Source of the DNA: Rhizobium viscosum
Lineage (GTDB): Bacteria > Pseudomonadota > Alphaproteobacteria > Rhizobiales > Rhizobiaceae
Direction of reading: 5' to 3'
Length of the DNA stretch: 64,000 bases
NCBI RefSeq assembly: GCF_014873945.1
Contig: NZ_JADBEC010000003.1
Span: forward strand, 186,001 to 250,000
A program made the translations under genes and the position numbers. This document shows, in pieces, positions 34,250 to 43,251 of the stretch. Below the pieces are notes generated by a model. It was not told where the DNA came from and made no database searches. It saw only the letters and a program-made list of their open reading frames with translations. Every line of letters begins with the position of its first letter. Position 1 is the stretch's first letter.

Positions 34250-37200
34250 TCAGTTCAACCGGCCCGCCGCATGGGCCAGCATCGTATAGACCTTGCCGGT
34301 ATCCGAGGTCAGGTAGGACTGGGTGACCGTGCGGTTCGGATCGGTGCGGGCGACGTCGGCGAGCAGCTTTTCAAAGTCACCGATGTAGCGATCGACGGCG
34401 GTGCGGAATTCCGGCTCGCGGTCGTACTTGCGCTTGATCTCGTCGAAGGTCTGCTGGCCCTTCAGCGTGTAGAGGCGACGGGTGAAGACGTCGCGTTCAC
34501 CGCGCTGGTAGCGGCGCCACAGGTCGACCGAAGCGTCATGATCGATGGCGCGGGCGATGTCGACCGAGAGCGAGTTCAGCGATTCAACGACATGGCGCGG
34601 GTTGCGGGCGTCGTTGGCGCGCTGGGCGGGAGCTGGGGCCGGAGCAGCGGCTTCCGCTGCGGGACGGGCCGGCGCACGCGGCGCCTCTTCGGCTTCGTCA
34701 CGCGAGGCGCCGCGTAGGAGATCGCTGATCCAGCCGCCACTGGTGGCTTCCGTCCGCGGCGCTTCCTGCCGAACCTGCGGAGCAGGCGCTGGCTGGGGAG
34801 CCTGGGCAACCGGGCGCTGCGGAGCGGGTGCGGAAGCTGGCGTGGGCGCAATGGTGCCGCGCAGGCCCATGGATTCGATCGACTGGCGTGCCGTCGGGGC
34901 CGGCTGCGGGGCAGGCGCCGTCGGGATCACCGGCTGGGTGACGCGGGGCGCAGGCTCGGCCTGAGCGAGCGTGCGGGCGACCGGCTCGGAGATTTCGAGA
35001 CGCTGGCTGGAGCGGCCGACGATCTGCGAAATATCCTGCAGGGCCTTGATCTGCTCGGCGACGGCGCGGCGCATGGCGGACGCGCTTTCCTTGGCCTCTT
35101 CCGGCAGATCGAAGGCACCACGCTTCAGGTCGGCGCGAGTGGCATCGAGTTCGTTGCGGATATCGGTTGCGGAGCGGCGGATCTCTTCCGTTGCACCCGA
35201 GAAGCGGCCGACGGCGTCGTCGATCGCATCGCGGAGCGATTCACGCAGGTTCTGCGCCGCATTGTCGGAGGCGCGGCCGGCTTCGCCGAGCATACGCTCG
35301 ACTTCCGAGAGCGAGGCCGTCAGGCCGCCGCGCAAGCGGTTGGTGAGGTCGCCGGAGCGGCGCTCGACATTGGCAAAGCTGTTGTCGATCGTCGCATTGG
35401 CTTCCTCGCCGGCGCGGTTGATTGCTTCGCGCATGGTCGACGCTGCTTCCTCGGCGCGCTTCTCGGTATCCGAGAGCACGCGGCCGATATCGGCAAACGA
35501 AGCCTGCACGCTCTGGCGCAACGTGCCGGTGACCTGGTTGGAGCGCTGTTCGGCGCGCTCGAAGACCGTTTCGATCATACCGCCGAGGCCGCGCATGGTC
35601 TTTTCGATCTCGCCCGAACGCTGTACGAGGCCGGCTGCCAGCGTATGCAGGGCGGTCTCACGCTCTTCCAGCGTCGAGACGAGGCCGGACTGGGCGGCAG
35701 CGAGAAGCTGCGAGGCCTGGCCGAGAACCTTCGAATGGTCGTCGAAGCGGCCGATGATGCCGCCGACCTGGGCGAGCGTCTGGCCTGATATATCCGACAG
35801 GCGATCGACCTTGCCTTCGAGAAGGCGGGTCGAAGCAGAAACCATTTCGGCAGCCTTGGCGGCAGAGTCCGTGAAGCGCGTGGTCGTATCGCCGAGGCGG
35901 CTGTCGACGCCGCTCAGCTGATCGGCGGCGCGCGTCATCATCGTGGACATGGCGGCGCTGCTCTCCGACAGGCGCTGGACAAGCCCGTTGACGTTGTTCG
36001 TCAGGCTGTTTTCGATGGCGGCGACGGCATTGGCGACATTTTCGGCTCGGGCGGCAACGGCCTGGGTGAGCGCGTCATTTTCCGCTCGCAGGCGCTCTGC
36101 GCTCAGACTTGCGGCTGCGGTGATGCGGGCCGCGGCTTCCTGGCCGGCGTCGGTGTAGCGGTCGATGATCGGCCGTGCCGTTTCATCCAGGATGCGCGTC
36201 AGCTCGGTGGAGCGGCCGGCAAGCATGGAGTTCAAGTCGCGGGTGCGCTCGTCGAGCGTTGCGCGGATCGAGTTGCCGCGTGCTTCCAGCGCCTTGTCGA
36301 TATCGGTGAGTGTGGTGTCGATTTCGCGGGCACGCTGCTCCAGGCTGGAGCGGATGATGCTGCTGCGGGCCTCCAGCGCGCGGTCGACCTCAGCCATGCT
36401 GGACGTGATCTGGCTGCCGGCATCCGTCAGCGTCGAACGGATGGAACTGCCATGCGCTTCCAGCGTCTGGCCGGCATCGGCGAGCGCATGATTGATGGCG
36501 CTGACCTGGCTGCTGACGATGTTTTCTGCTTCCGCCACCTTGCTGACGATGACGTTGCCGGCCTCCGAGAAGGTCTGAGCAACGGCGGCAGCCTGGCCGG
36601 CGAGGCGGCTCTGTGCCTCGGCGACGCGGTTGACGATCTGCGCGGAGCGCTCGTCCATGGCTTCGGCGAACTGCTGGCCGGTGCGGCTGAGCAGTTCCGA
36701 AGACTTGGCGGCTTCGCCATCCATGCCTTCGGCGGCTTCGGCAACGGCGTTGCGCAGGCTTGCGGCAAGACCAGCTGCCTTACCTTCGATCGTGCGGTTG
36801 ACGGCATCGAGACCGACGGTCAGAGCGCGGTCCATGGTGGAGAGACGCTCTTCGATACGCGCGTTGCCGCGGTCCATCATGTCGCTCAAGGCCGAGGTCC
36901 GGCCGTCGATCGACTGGGCCATGTTCGCACTGCCACTGTCGAGCGTTTCGGTAAGCTGTGCCCGGCGGCTGTCCAGAGCCTGTGTGAGCTTGGCGCTGTG
37001 GCTGTCCAGAGCATGCGCGAGGTTGGCGCTGCTGTTGTCCAGGGCCTGGGTGAGGTTGGCGCTGCCGGCATGCAGCGCATCCGTCAGGCCGGCGGCGCGA
37101 CCGTCGAAGGCTTCCGTCAGGCTGGCGGTGCGGCTGTCGAGCGCCTGGGTCAGGTTTGCGGCGCTGTTGCCGAGCGTTGCGGCGATGCGCTGGGCTGTGT

Positions 37201-40200
37201 CGTCGCCGATCGAACCCAGACGGGAGATGCCGTCATCCAGAAGACCGGAGAGTTGGCTGCCTGCAGCGTCGACCTTGTCGGCCACGCCACCGACGCCATC
37301 GGCAATACGGGCCTCGATGGCGGCCAGGCTGGCTTCGACGCGCGCGCCGGTCTCGGTGAAGCGGCCCGTGAGGTTATCGACGGAGTGGTCGAGATGGCCG
37401 GAGAAATCGGCGGCCGAACGCGAGATCGTGTTGGCGGCTTCCTGGAAGCGGCCGGCGATCTGGCCGGCACCTTCTCGCATGCGATCCTCGAGCGCCTGGG
37501 CGCTGCCGTCAATGGCCTGGCGGATCGCAGCTTCACGATCTTCCAGCGACATTTCGAGCATGCCGATGCTCGTCGCAACCGACGTGCCGATCGAGGTCGC
37601 CTGTTCGGAGAGCGTGTCGTTGATGAGGTTATGGGCCTCGGTCAGCGTCAGCGTGATGGCGTTGGTGCGGTCGTCAAGCGTGGTGCGGATGCGGTCATGC
37701 GCGGCTGCGAGACCGCCTTCGACGTTGCTTGCGGCATCGTTGGCAAGGGCGGCCATACGCTGCTCAGCGTCGGTAAGGCCATCCTCGATGCGGCCCGTCA
37801 TGCTGCCGATGATGCCTTCCATGCGGGCGCTGCCGGCATCGAGGGCTTCGGACAGGGTGGAAGTGTGCTCGGCGAGCGCGGTTTCCAGACGTGCCTGGTT
37901 ATCCGTATAGGCGGCACGGATCGCTTCCGTGCGGTCGGCAAAGGCGCCGGCAACACGCTCTTCGGCATTGGCAACGGTATCCATAATGGCGTTGCTGCGG
38001 TTTTCGAGCGCGGATTCGAAGCGGCTCTGGCCGTCATCGAGCGAAATGGCAAGCGCCATCGTCTTTTCATCGAGCGTATCGGACAGGCGGTCGGCGCTGT
38101 TCGTGACGGCATTGGCGATGGATTCGGCGCGGCTGGTGAGCGCTTCCTCGATGCGCAGCTGGCTTTCGCCGAGCGATGCAGCGATCCGGTCATGCGTGCC
38201 GGTGGCAGCATTGACGAAAGCGTCGGTGCCCGCCGTCAGCGTATCTTCCAGGCGACTCTGGCTTTCGTTCAGCGAGATGGCAAGCGCCATTGCCTTTTCG
38301 TCGAGCGTTTCGGAGAGGCGGTCATGCGTGCCCGAGACGGCATTGATCAACGCTTCCGAATGGGTCGACAGCGTATCCTCGATGCGCGACTGCGTCTCGT
38401 TCAGCGCAATGCCAAGCGCCATGGCCCGCTCGTCGAGGGTCTCGGCGAGGCGGTCATGGGTACCCGAGACGGCATTGATCAACGCTTCCGAATGGGTCGA
38501 GAGCGTATCTTCGATGCGCGACTGCGTTTCGTTCAGCGAGATGCCGAGCGCCATCGCCCTTTCATCGAGCGTATCGGCGAGACGGTCATGCGTGCTGGAA
38601 ACGGCGCTGAGCAGCGCCTCCGAACGGGTCGCCAGCGTGTCGTCGATGCGGGCCTGACCTTCGTTCAGCGAGATCGCGAGCGCCATCGCCTTTTCATCGA
38701 GCGTATCGGAGAGACGGTCATGCGTGCCGGAGACGGCATCGATGATGGCCTGCGAGCGGGTCGCAAGCGTATCCTCGATATGGGCCTGACCTTCGTTCAG
38801 CGAGATCGCGAGCGCCATCGCCTTTTCATCAAGCGTATCGGAGAGGCGCTCATGCGTGCCGGAGATGGCATTGAGGAAAGACTCGGACCGGGCCGCGAAC
38901 GTGTCCTCGATGCGGGCCTGGTTTTGCTTCAGCGTCTCAGAAAGGCGGTCGTTGGTGCCGGAAACGGCATTGATAAGCGATTCCGAATGGGTCGAGAGCG
39001 TGTCTTCGATGCGCGACTGCGTCTCGTTCAGCGAGATCGCGAGCGCCATCGCCTTCTCGTCGAGGGTTTCGGCGAGACGGTCATGCGTGCCCGAGACAGT
39101 ATTGATGATGGCTTCGGAACGGCTCGCAAGCGCCTCGTCGAAGCGGCTGTGGTGGTCGGCGAGGGCGCCGATCAGCGCGCCGCCGCGTTCGGCCATCACG
39201 CTGTCGATGCCGGTATGCGCCATCTTCAGTGCATCGGTGATTTCAGCGGCGCGAGCAGCGAGAACGCCGCTCAGTTCTTCGGCGCGACCGCCGAATGCCC
39301 CTGTGACCTTTTCAGTGCCGCTGTCCACGGCAGTGGCGAGTTCGGTCGTGGTTGTCTGCAGCGTATCGCGGAATTCGGCTGCCCGGGCGGCGAGATTGTT
39401 CTGCAGTTCGGACGTGCCGGCTGCGAGAGCCAGCGAGATTTCCGACGTGGCGCTGCTCAGCGCCGAGCCGAGTTCGCCGGTACGGGTCGACAGCGCCGAG
39501 GTGATCTCGTCGGCACGGCTGGAAAGGGTGCTTTCCAGGACTTCCTGACCGGTTGCGAAGGCAGTCGCCAGCGCCAGCGACTGTTCGGTCATGGATGTGC
39601 CGAGGCGCTCGATATTGGAATTGAGGATGCCTTCGATGGAATCCGCATTGCCCGACAGCGTCTCGTTGATACGGGTGAGGCTTTCGATGAGCTTGGTGTC
39701 GAGCGAGCCGGAGCGCTTGTCGAAGGCATCGGTGAATTCGGCGACACGTTCGTCGAAGGCTGTCGAAAGCTGGGCGACGGTCGTCTGCAGGCGTTCCTCG
39801 AAGAAGCCGGAGCGCACGTCAAGATCCATGACTGCATCGTCGGCGCTCGATTGCAGGCTCTGGCGGAAGCTGGCGCCCTTTTCGTCGAGTGCGGCATTCA
39901 GCCTGGAGAGCACATCGTCGAGCGTGCCGCCGATCGTGCGCTCGCCTGATGTCAGGCTCTGATTGATCTCGCGGGTACGGGAAACCAGGATTTCGTTGAG
40001 CTGCTGGGTGCGCTCCTGCAGGGCGGCATTCAGGCGCTCGGTGCTCGCATCCATCGTCGAGGCGCGCGTCTCGAACTGGGTGAGCAGGCGCTCGCCATGT
40101 TCGTTGATCGTGCTGGTCAGCGCGTCCAAGCGGTTGTCGAATTCATTGCCGATCGCAAGGCCGGATGCGGTCAGTGTGTGGAGCAGCGTATCGGTCTTGG

Positions 40201-41197
40201 CAGCCAGCAGCGTGCCGAGCGATTGCATGGCGCTGTCCGACTTCTCCATGATCGCAGCAGCGCGCGTATCGATCAGCGAGGCGAAGGCTTCGCCCGAGGT
40301 CGCAAGGCGGATAGCGATCTCTTCTGTCGCAAGCGACAGTTCTTCCTTGAGCTGGTCGTGGACGCCGGCGATAGAGGAGCGGATGCGGTCGGCGTGGTTG
40401 ACGATCGCTTCGCGCTCGGAGCCGAGCTCGTGGACGAGGCCGCGCACGCGCAGTTCGTTATCCGCGTAGGAACGCTCCAGCGCATTCACTTCGGAATGCA
40501 CGAGCGTTTCGAGTTCGGAGGCACGCGCGATTGTGCGCTCGATGCCTTCGTTCATGGCGGAGACTTCGCGGCGCACGGCCTGGCCGACCGTCATGATGCG
40601 TTCAGACGCAATGGTTTCCGGCTCGGAAAGGCGCAGCGCAACTTCGGCCATGGAGCGGGCGGCGTTGCGCATGTCCTGGGCGCGCGAGATCATGATGGCG
40701 AAGGCATAGAACATCATGACCGGCACGATGATGCCAACGATGCCGGCAATCACGCCCGGCAGGGCGGCAAGATCGGTCAGCGAGCGGATCTGCGAGATCT
40801 GCGGCGCATAGAGCATGAACATCAGCCCGAGGCCGATGACGACCCACAGGATGGAAACGAGAGCGGCCGTGCGCAGGGCAGGGCGGCTGGAGCCGTTTTC
40901 CAGCGACTTCAGAAGTGACGCGGGCGAATTGCGGCTGGCATCGTTGGCCGGGGCGAATGCCGGTGCCCGGGGCGCCTGTTGATCGCCTGTACGGCCGGAG
41001 CGGCCACGGCGGCGCTGTGCTTCTTCCTGGGACTGATTACGGGCATTGGATGGGTCAGTCACATTAGCCTCCGGGGCGTGGGGCGCGTTGCCGCGGCGAG
41101 ACGGCACGTTCTCCTGGCCGAAATCGATCTGAAGCGCCTCGTCCAATGCCTTGAACGCCTTGTCCTCGATCGATTCATTGTACTTGTTATTCGCCAT
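34250..41197 (-). CDS. gpr: Giant coiled-coil growth pole ring protein (GPR/RgsE-like, 2315 aa)
   Basis: A 2315-residue membrane-anchored coiled-coil protein. Residues 1-107 are a charged cytosolic-type N-terminus, then two helices (about 108-130 and 147-170), then about 1850 residues of apolipoprotein-like helical repeats, a Pro/Ala-rich linker (near 2050-2190) and a compact C-terminal domain of about 110 residues (VVESLNSLSVDIARAIDHD onward). Size, topology and repeat type match GPR of Agrobacterium (about 2100 aa) and RgsE of Sinorhizobium, which form a ring at the growing pole and are needed for polar growth. ATG 41197 is preceded by GAGG. Assignment rests on architecture and family knowledge. 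Confidence 0.82.
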   Translation of the reverse strand: MANNKYNESIEDKAFKALDEALQIDFGQENVPSRRGNAPHAPEANVTDPSNARNQSQEEAQRRRGRSGRTGDQQAPRAPAFAPANDASRNSPASLLKSLENGSSRPALRTAALVSILWVVIGLGLMFMLYAPQISQIRSLTDLAALPGVIAGIVGIIVPVMMFYAFAIMISRAQDMRNAARSMAEVALRLSEPETIASERIMTVGQAVRREVSAMNEGIERTIARASELETLVHSEVNALERSYADNELRVRGLVHELGSEREAIVNHADRIRSSIAGVHDQLKEELSLATEEIAIRLATSGEAFASLIDTRAAAIMEKSDSAMQSLGTLLAAKTDTLLHTLTASGLAIGNEFDNRLDALTSTINEHGERLLTQFETRASTMDASTERLNAALQERTQQLNEILVSRTREINQSLTSGERTIGGTLDDVLSRLNAALDEKGASFRQSLQSSADDAVMDLDVRSGFFEERLQTTVAQLSTAFDERVAEFTDAFDKRSGSLDTKLIESLTRINETLSGNADSIEGILNSNIERLGTSMTEQSLALATAFATGQEVLESTLSSRADEITSALSTRTGELGSALSSATSEISLALAAGTSELQNNLAARAAEFRDTLQTTTTELATAVDSGTEKVTGAFGGRAEELSGVLAARAAEITDALKMAHTGIDSVMAERGGALIGALADHHSRFDEALASRSEAIINTVSGTHDRLAETLDEKAMALAISLNETQSRIEDTLSTHSESLINAVSGTNDRLSETLKQNQARIEDTFAARSESFLNAISGTHERLSDTLDEKAMALAISLNEGQAHIEDTLATRSQAIIDAVSGTHDRLSDTLDEKAMALAISLNEGQARIDDTLATRSEALLSAVSSTHDRLADTLDERAMALGISLNETQSRIEDTLSTHSEALINAVSGTHDRLAETLDERAMALGIALNETQSRIEDTLSTHSEALINAVSGTHDRLSETLDEKAMALAISLNESQSRLEDTLTAGTDAFVNAATGTHDRIAASLGESQLRIEEALTSRAESIANAVTNSADRLSDTLDEKTMALAISLDDGQSRFESALENRSNAIMDTVANAEERVAGAFADRTEAIRAAYTDNQARLETALAEHTSTLSEALDAGSARMEGIIGSMTGRIEDGLTDAEQRMAALANDAASNVEGGLAAAHDRIRTTLDDRTNAITLTLTEAHNLINDTLSEQATSIGTSVATSIGMLEMSLEDREAAIRQAIDGSAQALEDRMREGAGQIAGRFQEAANTISRSAADFSGHLDHSVDNLTGRFTETGARVEASLAAIEARIADGVGGVADKVDAAGSQLSGLLDDGISRLGSIGDDTAQRIAATLGNSAANLTQALDSRTASLTEAFDGRAAGLTDALHAGSANLTQALDNSSANLAHALDSHSAKLTQALDSRRAQLTETLDSGSANMAQSIDGRTSALSDMMDRGNARIEERLSTMDRALTVGLDAVNRTIEGKAAGLAASLRNAVAEAAEGMDGEAAKSSELLSRTGQQFAEAMDERSAQIVNRVAEAQSRLAGQAAAVAQTFSEAGNVIVSKVAEAENIVSSQVSAINHALADAGQTLEAHGSSIRSTLTDAGSQITSSMAEVDRALEARSSIIRSSLEQRAREIDTTLTDIDKALEARGNSIRATLDERTRDLNSMLAGRSTELTRILDETARPIIDRYTDAGQEAAARITAAASLSAERLRAENDALTQAVAARAENVANAVAAIENSLTNNVNGLVQRLSESSAAMSTMMTRAADQLSGVDSRLGDTTTRFTDSAAKAAEMVSASTRLLEGKVDRLSDISGQTLAQVGGIIGRFDDHSKVLGQASQLLAAAQSGLVSTLEERETALHTLAAGLVQRSGEIEKTMRGLGGMIETVFERAEQRSNQVTGTLRQSVQASFADIGRVLSDTEKRAEEAASTMREAINRAGEEANATIDNSFANVERRSGDLTNRLRGGLTASLSEVERMLGEAGRASDNAAQNLRESLRDAIDDAVGRFSGATEEIRRSATDIRNELDATRADLKRGAFDLPEEAKESASAMRRAVAEQIKALQDISQIVGRSSQRLEISEPVARTLAQAEPAPRVTQPVIPTAPAPQPAPTARQSIESMGLRGTIAPTPASAPAPQRPVAQAPQPAPAPQVRQEAPRTEATSGGWISDLLRGASRDEAEEAPRAPARPAAEAAAPAPAPAQRANDARNPRHVVESLNSLSVDIARAIDHDASVDLWRRYQRGERDVFTRRLYTLKGQQTFDEIKRKYDREPEFRTAVDRYIGDFEKLLADVARTDPNRTVTQSYLTSDTGKVYTMLAHAAGRLN
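37980..39135 (-). repeat. 132-bp/99-bp tandem coding repeats in the pole-ring gene
   Basis: About nine tandem units, each coding for 44 residues of the type MALAISLNE-(Q/S)-x-IEDTL followed by AVSGTHDRL. Unit starts recur at 132-bp spacing (for example the TTCATC block at 38561, 38693 and so on). Two units are 33 residues, exactly one 11-residue step shorter. This matches hendecad/apolipoprotein periodicity (4 x 11 and 3 x 11). Near-identity between neighbours shows recent duplication. Confidence 0.85.
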
Positions 41198-41660
41198 TCC
41201 GATATGCCTCGCAATTCCCGGCCAGTCCGGCAGCGCATCCGGGCCACCGCCTTTGCCCGGAAAGAACCTTTGCCGTTCCAGCCTCCCATCCAAGACGGAC
41301 GGATAAGCATGTCATTTCAGAGTAGATAGCCGATTTTTCAAACGAAAGGTATCAAAACACTACCATTATCCACTCTGTCGGCAAAGGCGCGCGGTAGGAG
41401 CCTGCCTCAACAGTATCGTAGTGACACATCTGGGCTCCCTACACAATTAATGAACCCTTGCGTTTCCATCCCTCTTAACTCGTTGTTAACACCTTTAAAT
41501 TTTGGAAGCGGCCCAAAAGCCGATATTTTAGCGATATTTAAGGGACATTAACCATATGGTTAGATTTTCGCCCCGAATGCGCCGGAATTTAACGGGATCG
41601 CCATTCTCCAACCGCACAACAGTAGCAAGCGCGGGCGATATAAGACGGGAGAATTGGCAA
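41198..41660. other. Divergent regulatory region between gpr and the Hpt gene
   Basis: About 460 bp without a convincing gene; it becomes AT-rich toward the right. It holds a perfect CtrA box (41475-41490) and another TTAA pair with a 6-bp gap near 41538-41553. It must contain promoters for both the giant pole-ring gene (minus) and the Hpt gene (plus). Confidence 0.6.
41475..41490 (+). promoter_or_regulatory. CtrA binding box
   Basis: TTAACTCGTTGTTAAC is an exact match to the CtrA consensus TTAA-N7-TTAAC. It lies 278 bp upstream of the pole-ring ATG and 171 bp upstream of the Hpt gene ATG. CtrA is the alphaproteobacterial cell-cycle regulator; the window also encodes its upstream kinase CckA. 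Confidence 0.6.
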
Positions 41661-42032
41661 ATGGCAGCAGTGAGTATCGCATTCGAAGCACCTGACAATT
41701 CCACAGGGCCTTCGCCCTCCAAGGTCCGGCCGATCGACCTTGTTCATCTTGCGCGCCAGACGATGGGCGACAAGACCGTGGAAATCGAAGTTCTCCAGAT
41801 GTTTGCGCGTCAGGCACGCGCCTGCCTGCAGGACATTGCAAGCGGCGAGTCTGCCAAGGTGGGCGCTGCGGCACATCGCCTGAAGGGAGCCGCAAGCTCC
41901 GTCGGCGCCTTCCGGGTTTCGCAATCGGCGGAAGCCGTCGAAGAGAACAATGGCGACGCGACCGCAATGGCGGCGTTGGGTGCAGCCGTGGTCGACGCCG
42001 AGAATTTCATTCTGAAACTCTGCCGGGGATAA
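41661..42032 (+). CDS. Hpt (histidine phosphotransfer) domain protein
   Basis: A 123-residue single-domain Hpt protein. The phospho-acceptor motif is AAHRLKGAASSVGA, with His in the standard context; the flanking helices fit a four-helix bundle. It would relay phosphate between a hybrid kinase and a response regulator in the cytosol. Start 41661 has GGGAGAATT upstream; the earlier open frame (from 41556) looks non-coding. The upstream CtrA box suggests cell-cycle control. It is too short to be ChpT. Confidence 0.85.
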   Translation: MAAVSIAFEAPDNSTGPSPSKVRPIDLVHLARQTMGDKTVEIEVLQMFARQARACLQDIASGESAKVGAAAHRLKGAASSVGAFRVSQSAEAVEENNGDATAMAALGAAVVDAENFILKLCRG

Positions 42033-42054
42033 GACAGGACAGGTTGGGCTGACC

Positions 42055-42103
42055 TTGAGCCTGTGTGTGCGTCCATTTTGACGCACACACAGGCTCAATT
42101 TTT
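42055..42103 (+). terminator. Strong intrinsic terminator after the Hpt gene
   Basis: A perfect 19-bp stem (left arm 42055-42073, right arm 42080-42098) with a 6-nt CATTTT loop, followed by TTTTT. It starts 22 bp after the Hpt stop codon. Confidence 0.9.
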
Positions 42104-42126
42104 CTAAATCTACGCATCAGGCTTTC

Positions 42127-42148
42127 CGAAAATCGAGCTCGATTTTCG
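42127..42148. repeat. 22-bp perfect palindrome, repeat family with window end
   Basis: CGAAAATCGAG and CTCGATTTTCG are exact inverted arms. With the left flank GCATCAGGCTTTC it resembles the hairpin at 63942-63991, so both belong to one rhizobial palindrome family. Confidence 0.6.
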
Positions 42149-42163
42149 TGCCGACACTGTGGG

Positions 42164-42197
42164 CCCGCTGTTCCATAGCGGAACGGCGGGTCTTTTT
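42164..42197 (+). terminator. Second hairpin terminator before the ferredoxin gene
   Basis: An 11-bp stem CCCGCTGTTCC/GGAACGGCGGG with one U-G pair, then TCTTTTT. Together with the upstream terminator it isolates the ferredoxin gene from Hpt transcription. Confidence 0.7.
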
Positions 42198-42340
42198 GCG
42201 ACTTCCCCCGTGACGCATTGAGAATGGCGCAACCCTGGCCGATCTGCGAATCTCGGGTCGATCCGGCAATGTTGACTGACGCGCCGAATTGTCGGAAGAA
42301 ACTCCGCCCATCTACTACGAAAGACCGGAACCTAATCCTG

Positions 42341-42661
42341 ATGCCCAAACTTACCATCGTCGCCTTTGACGGAACGCGCTTCGATCTCGACGTCGATCAA
42401 GGCTCCACCGTGATGGAGAATGCGGTCCGCAATTCCGTGCCCGGCATTGAGGCCGAATGCGGCGGCGCCTGCGCCTGTGCGACCTGTCACGTCTATGTCG
42501 ACGAGCAGTGGACTGAGACCGTCGGGCCGCCGGAAGCGATGGAAGAGGATATGCTGGACTTCGCCTTCGACGTGCGCCCGACCTCGCGTCTTTCCTGTCA
42601 GATCAGAATGAAGGCTGCCTATGACGGGCTCACCGTGCACGTGCCCGAACGCCAGGCTTAG
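42341..42661 (+). CDS. 2Fe-2S ferredoxin, adrenodoxin type
   Basis: A 106-residue [2Fe-2S] ferredoxin of the adrenodoxin/FdVI group. The four cluster cysteines are visible as CGGACACATC plus the later LSCQIR, in the C-x5-C-x2-C-x(n)-C order. It would pass electrons to a P450, Fe-S assembly or similar partner. Start 42341 (MPKLTIV) is clear because the domain begins there. Its TAG stop shares the TA bordering the MITE-like element that follows. Confidence 0.93.
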   Translation: MPKLTIVAFDGTRFDLDVDQGSTVMENAVRNSVPGIEAECGGACACATCHVYVDEQWTETVGPPEAMEEDMLDFAFDVRPTSRLSCQIRMKAAYDGLTVHVPERQA

Positions 42662-42951
42662 AGCCTTTCCTGGTTAGATTGCAGCATTCTGCCGGAGCAG
42701 GTTTTCGTCAGGGCAGAAGCGATAGGTGAAGGGCATACGCCTTGGTACGTCCGAGCCGATCGCCTTTGATCCTGGCGGAAAGATGCCCGGCCCTAACTGG
42801 TTTGCAAGCAAACCACCGGGGTTGGCTGAAACGGGCCGCCTGATCGACCGGCCGGCTTGGCCGTAGATCTGGGCTACGACGTGCGCCGGCAGGTCGATCA
42901 TCCGACTCCGTTTGAGCCAACAGAATGCTGCAATCTAACCAGGAAAGGCTC
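42661..42951. mobile_element. MITE-like element with 31-bp perfect terminal inverted repeats and TA flanks
   Basis: The arms 42661-42691 and 42921-42951 are exact inverted repeats (GAGCCTTTCCTGGTTAGATT and on). Both ends are flanked by TA (42659-42660 and 42952-42953), the duplication made by IS630/mariner-type transposases. The 229-bp interior has no transposase; a 75-codon minus frame runs through it but looks incidental. It is a non-autonomous insertion. Confidence 0.75.
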
Positions 42952-42974
42952 TAACTCCCAAAATCGCGGCTCTT

Positions 42975-43012
42975 CCAAAAAGAGAGCCTCGCACGCCGGA
43001 GGCGGGCGAGGC
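42975..43012 (-). terminator. Intrinsic terminator on the minus strand
   Basis: GCCTCGC-C-CGCC, TCC loop, GGCG-T-GCGAGGC (minus strand), one mismatch, followed by TCTCTTTTT. It lies 17 bp beyond a small minus-strand frame and about 240 bp beyond the DUF922 gene, so it ends either a small RNA/ORF or the long DUF922 3' end. Confidence 0.7.
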
Positions 43013-43028
43013 GAGGCGGGCGCATTAC

Positions 43029-43124
43029 CTACGGATGAGGGAGGAACACCCGCGGCTTCGGAACGCGCCAGGAGAACACAGTCACGAAAGCCAGCTGCCT
43101 TACTGCACTTTCGAATATAGTCAT
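43029..43124 (-). CDS. Possible 31-residue small protein
   Basis: ATG at 43124 to TAG at 43029; the peptide includes RQLAFVTVFSWRVPKPRVF, a mix of aromatic and basic residues. An intrinsic terminator follows its stop by 17 bp. The Shine-Dalgarno is weak (GGAA 13 nt upstream). The frame is open further upstream to 43244. Low-confidence candidate for a small protein or dual-function small RNA. Confidence 0.35.
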   Translation of the reverse strand: MTIFESAVRQLAFVTVFSWRVPKPRVFLPHP

Positions 43125-43251
43125 ATTACCGCGTTCCGGTTGAGTCCACCAGAATGAAAAATGACCGGTAAAAGGCTGGGAGTTCCACAAGCTTCGCACA
43201 AGTTTCATTGGGCAGCTAACGTTCTCTGCTCGCTTTGGGAGCAAAAAGAGC
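43125..43251. other. Spacer upstream of the small ORF
   Basis: AT-richer DNA between the putative small ORF and the DUF922 gene end. It could be the 3' UTR of DUF922 or hold a promoter for the small ORF; neither is demonstrable. Confidence 0.3.

Noticed and set aside
36452..39949. Long plus-strand open frame of 1165 codons inside the pole-ring gene
   Set aside because: It is the mirror of the repetitive coiled-coil coding strand (codon bias leaves the antisense frame open); no domain or start signal supports it.
41661..42032. ChpT, the CckA phosphotransferase
   Set aside because: The protein is a 123-residue monomeric Hpt domain; ChpT is a longer dimeric protein with a degenerate ATPase domain.
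42055..42197. Toxin-antitoxin or small-RNA locus between Hpt and ferredoxin
   Set aside because: The hairpins are explained by two plus-strand terminators and a palindromic repeat; no reading frame or promoter is evident.
42674..42901. 75-codon frame inside the MITE-like element
   Set aside because: It runs into the terminal repeat, shows no transposase motif and most likely stays open by chance.
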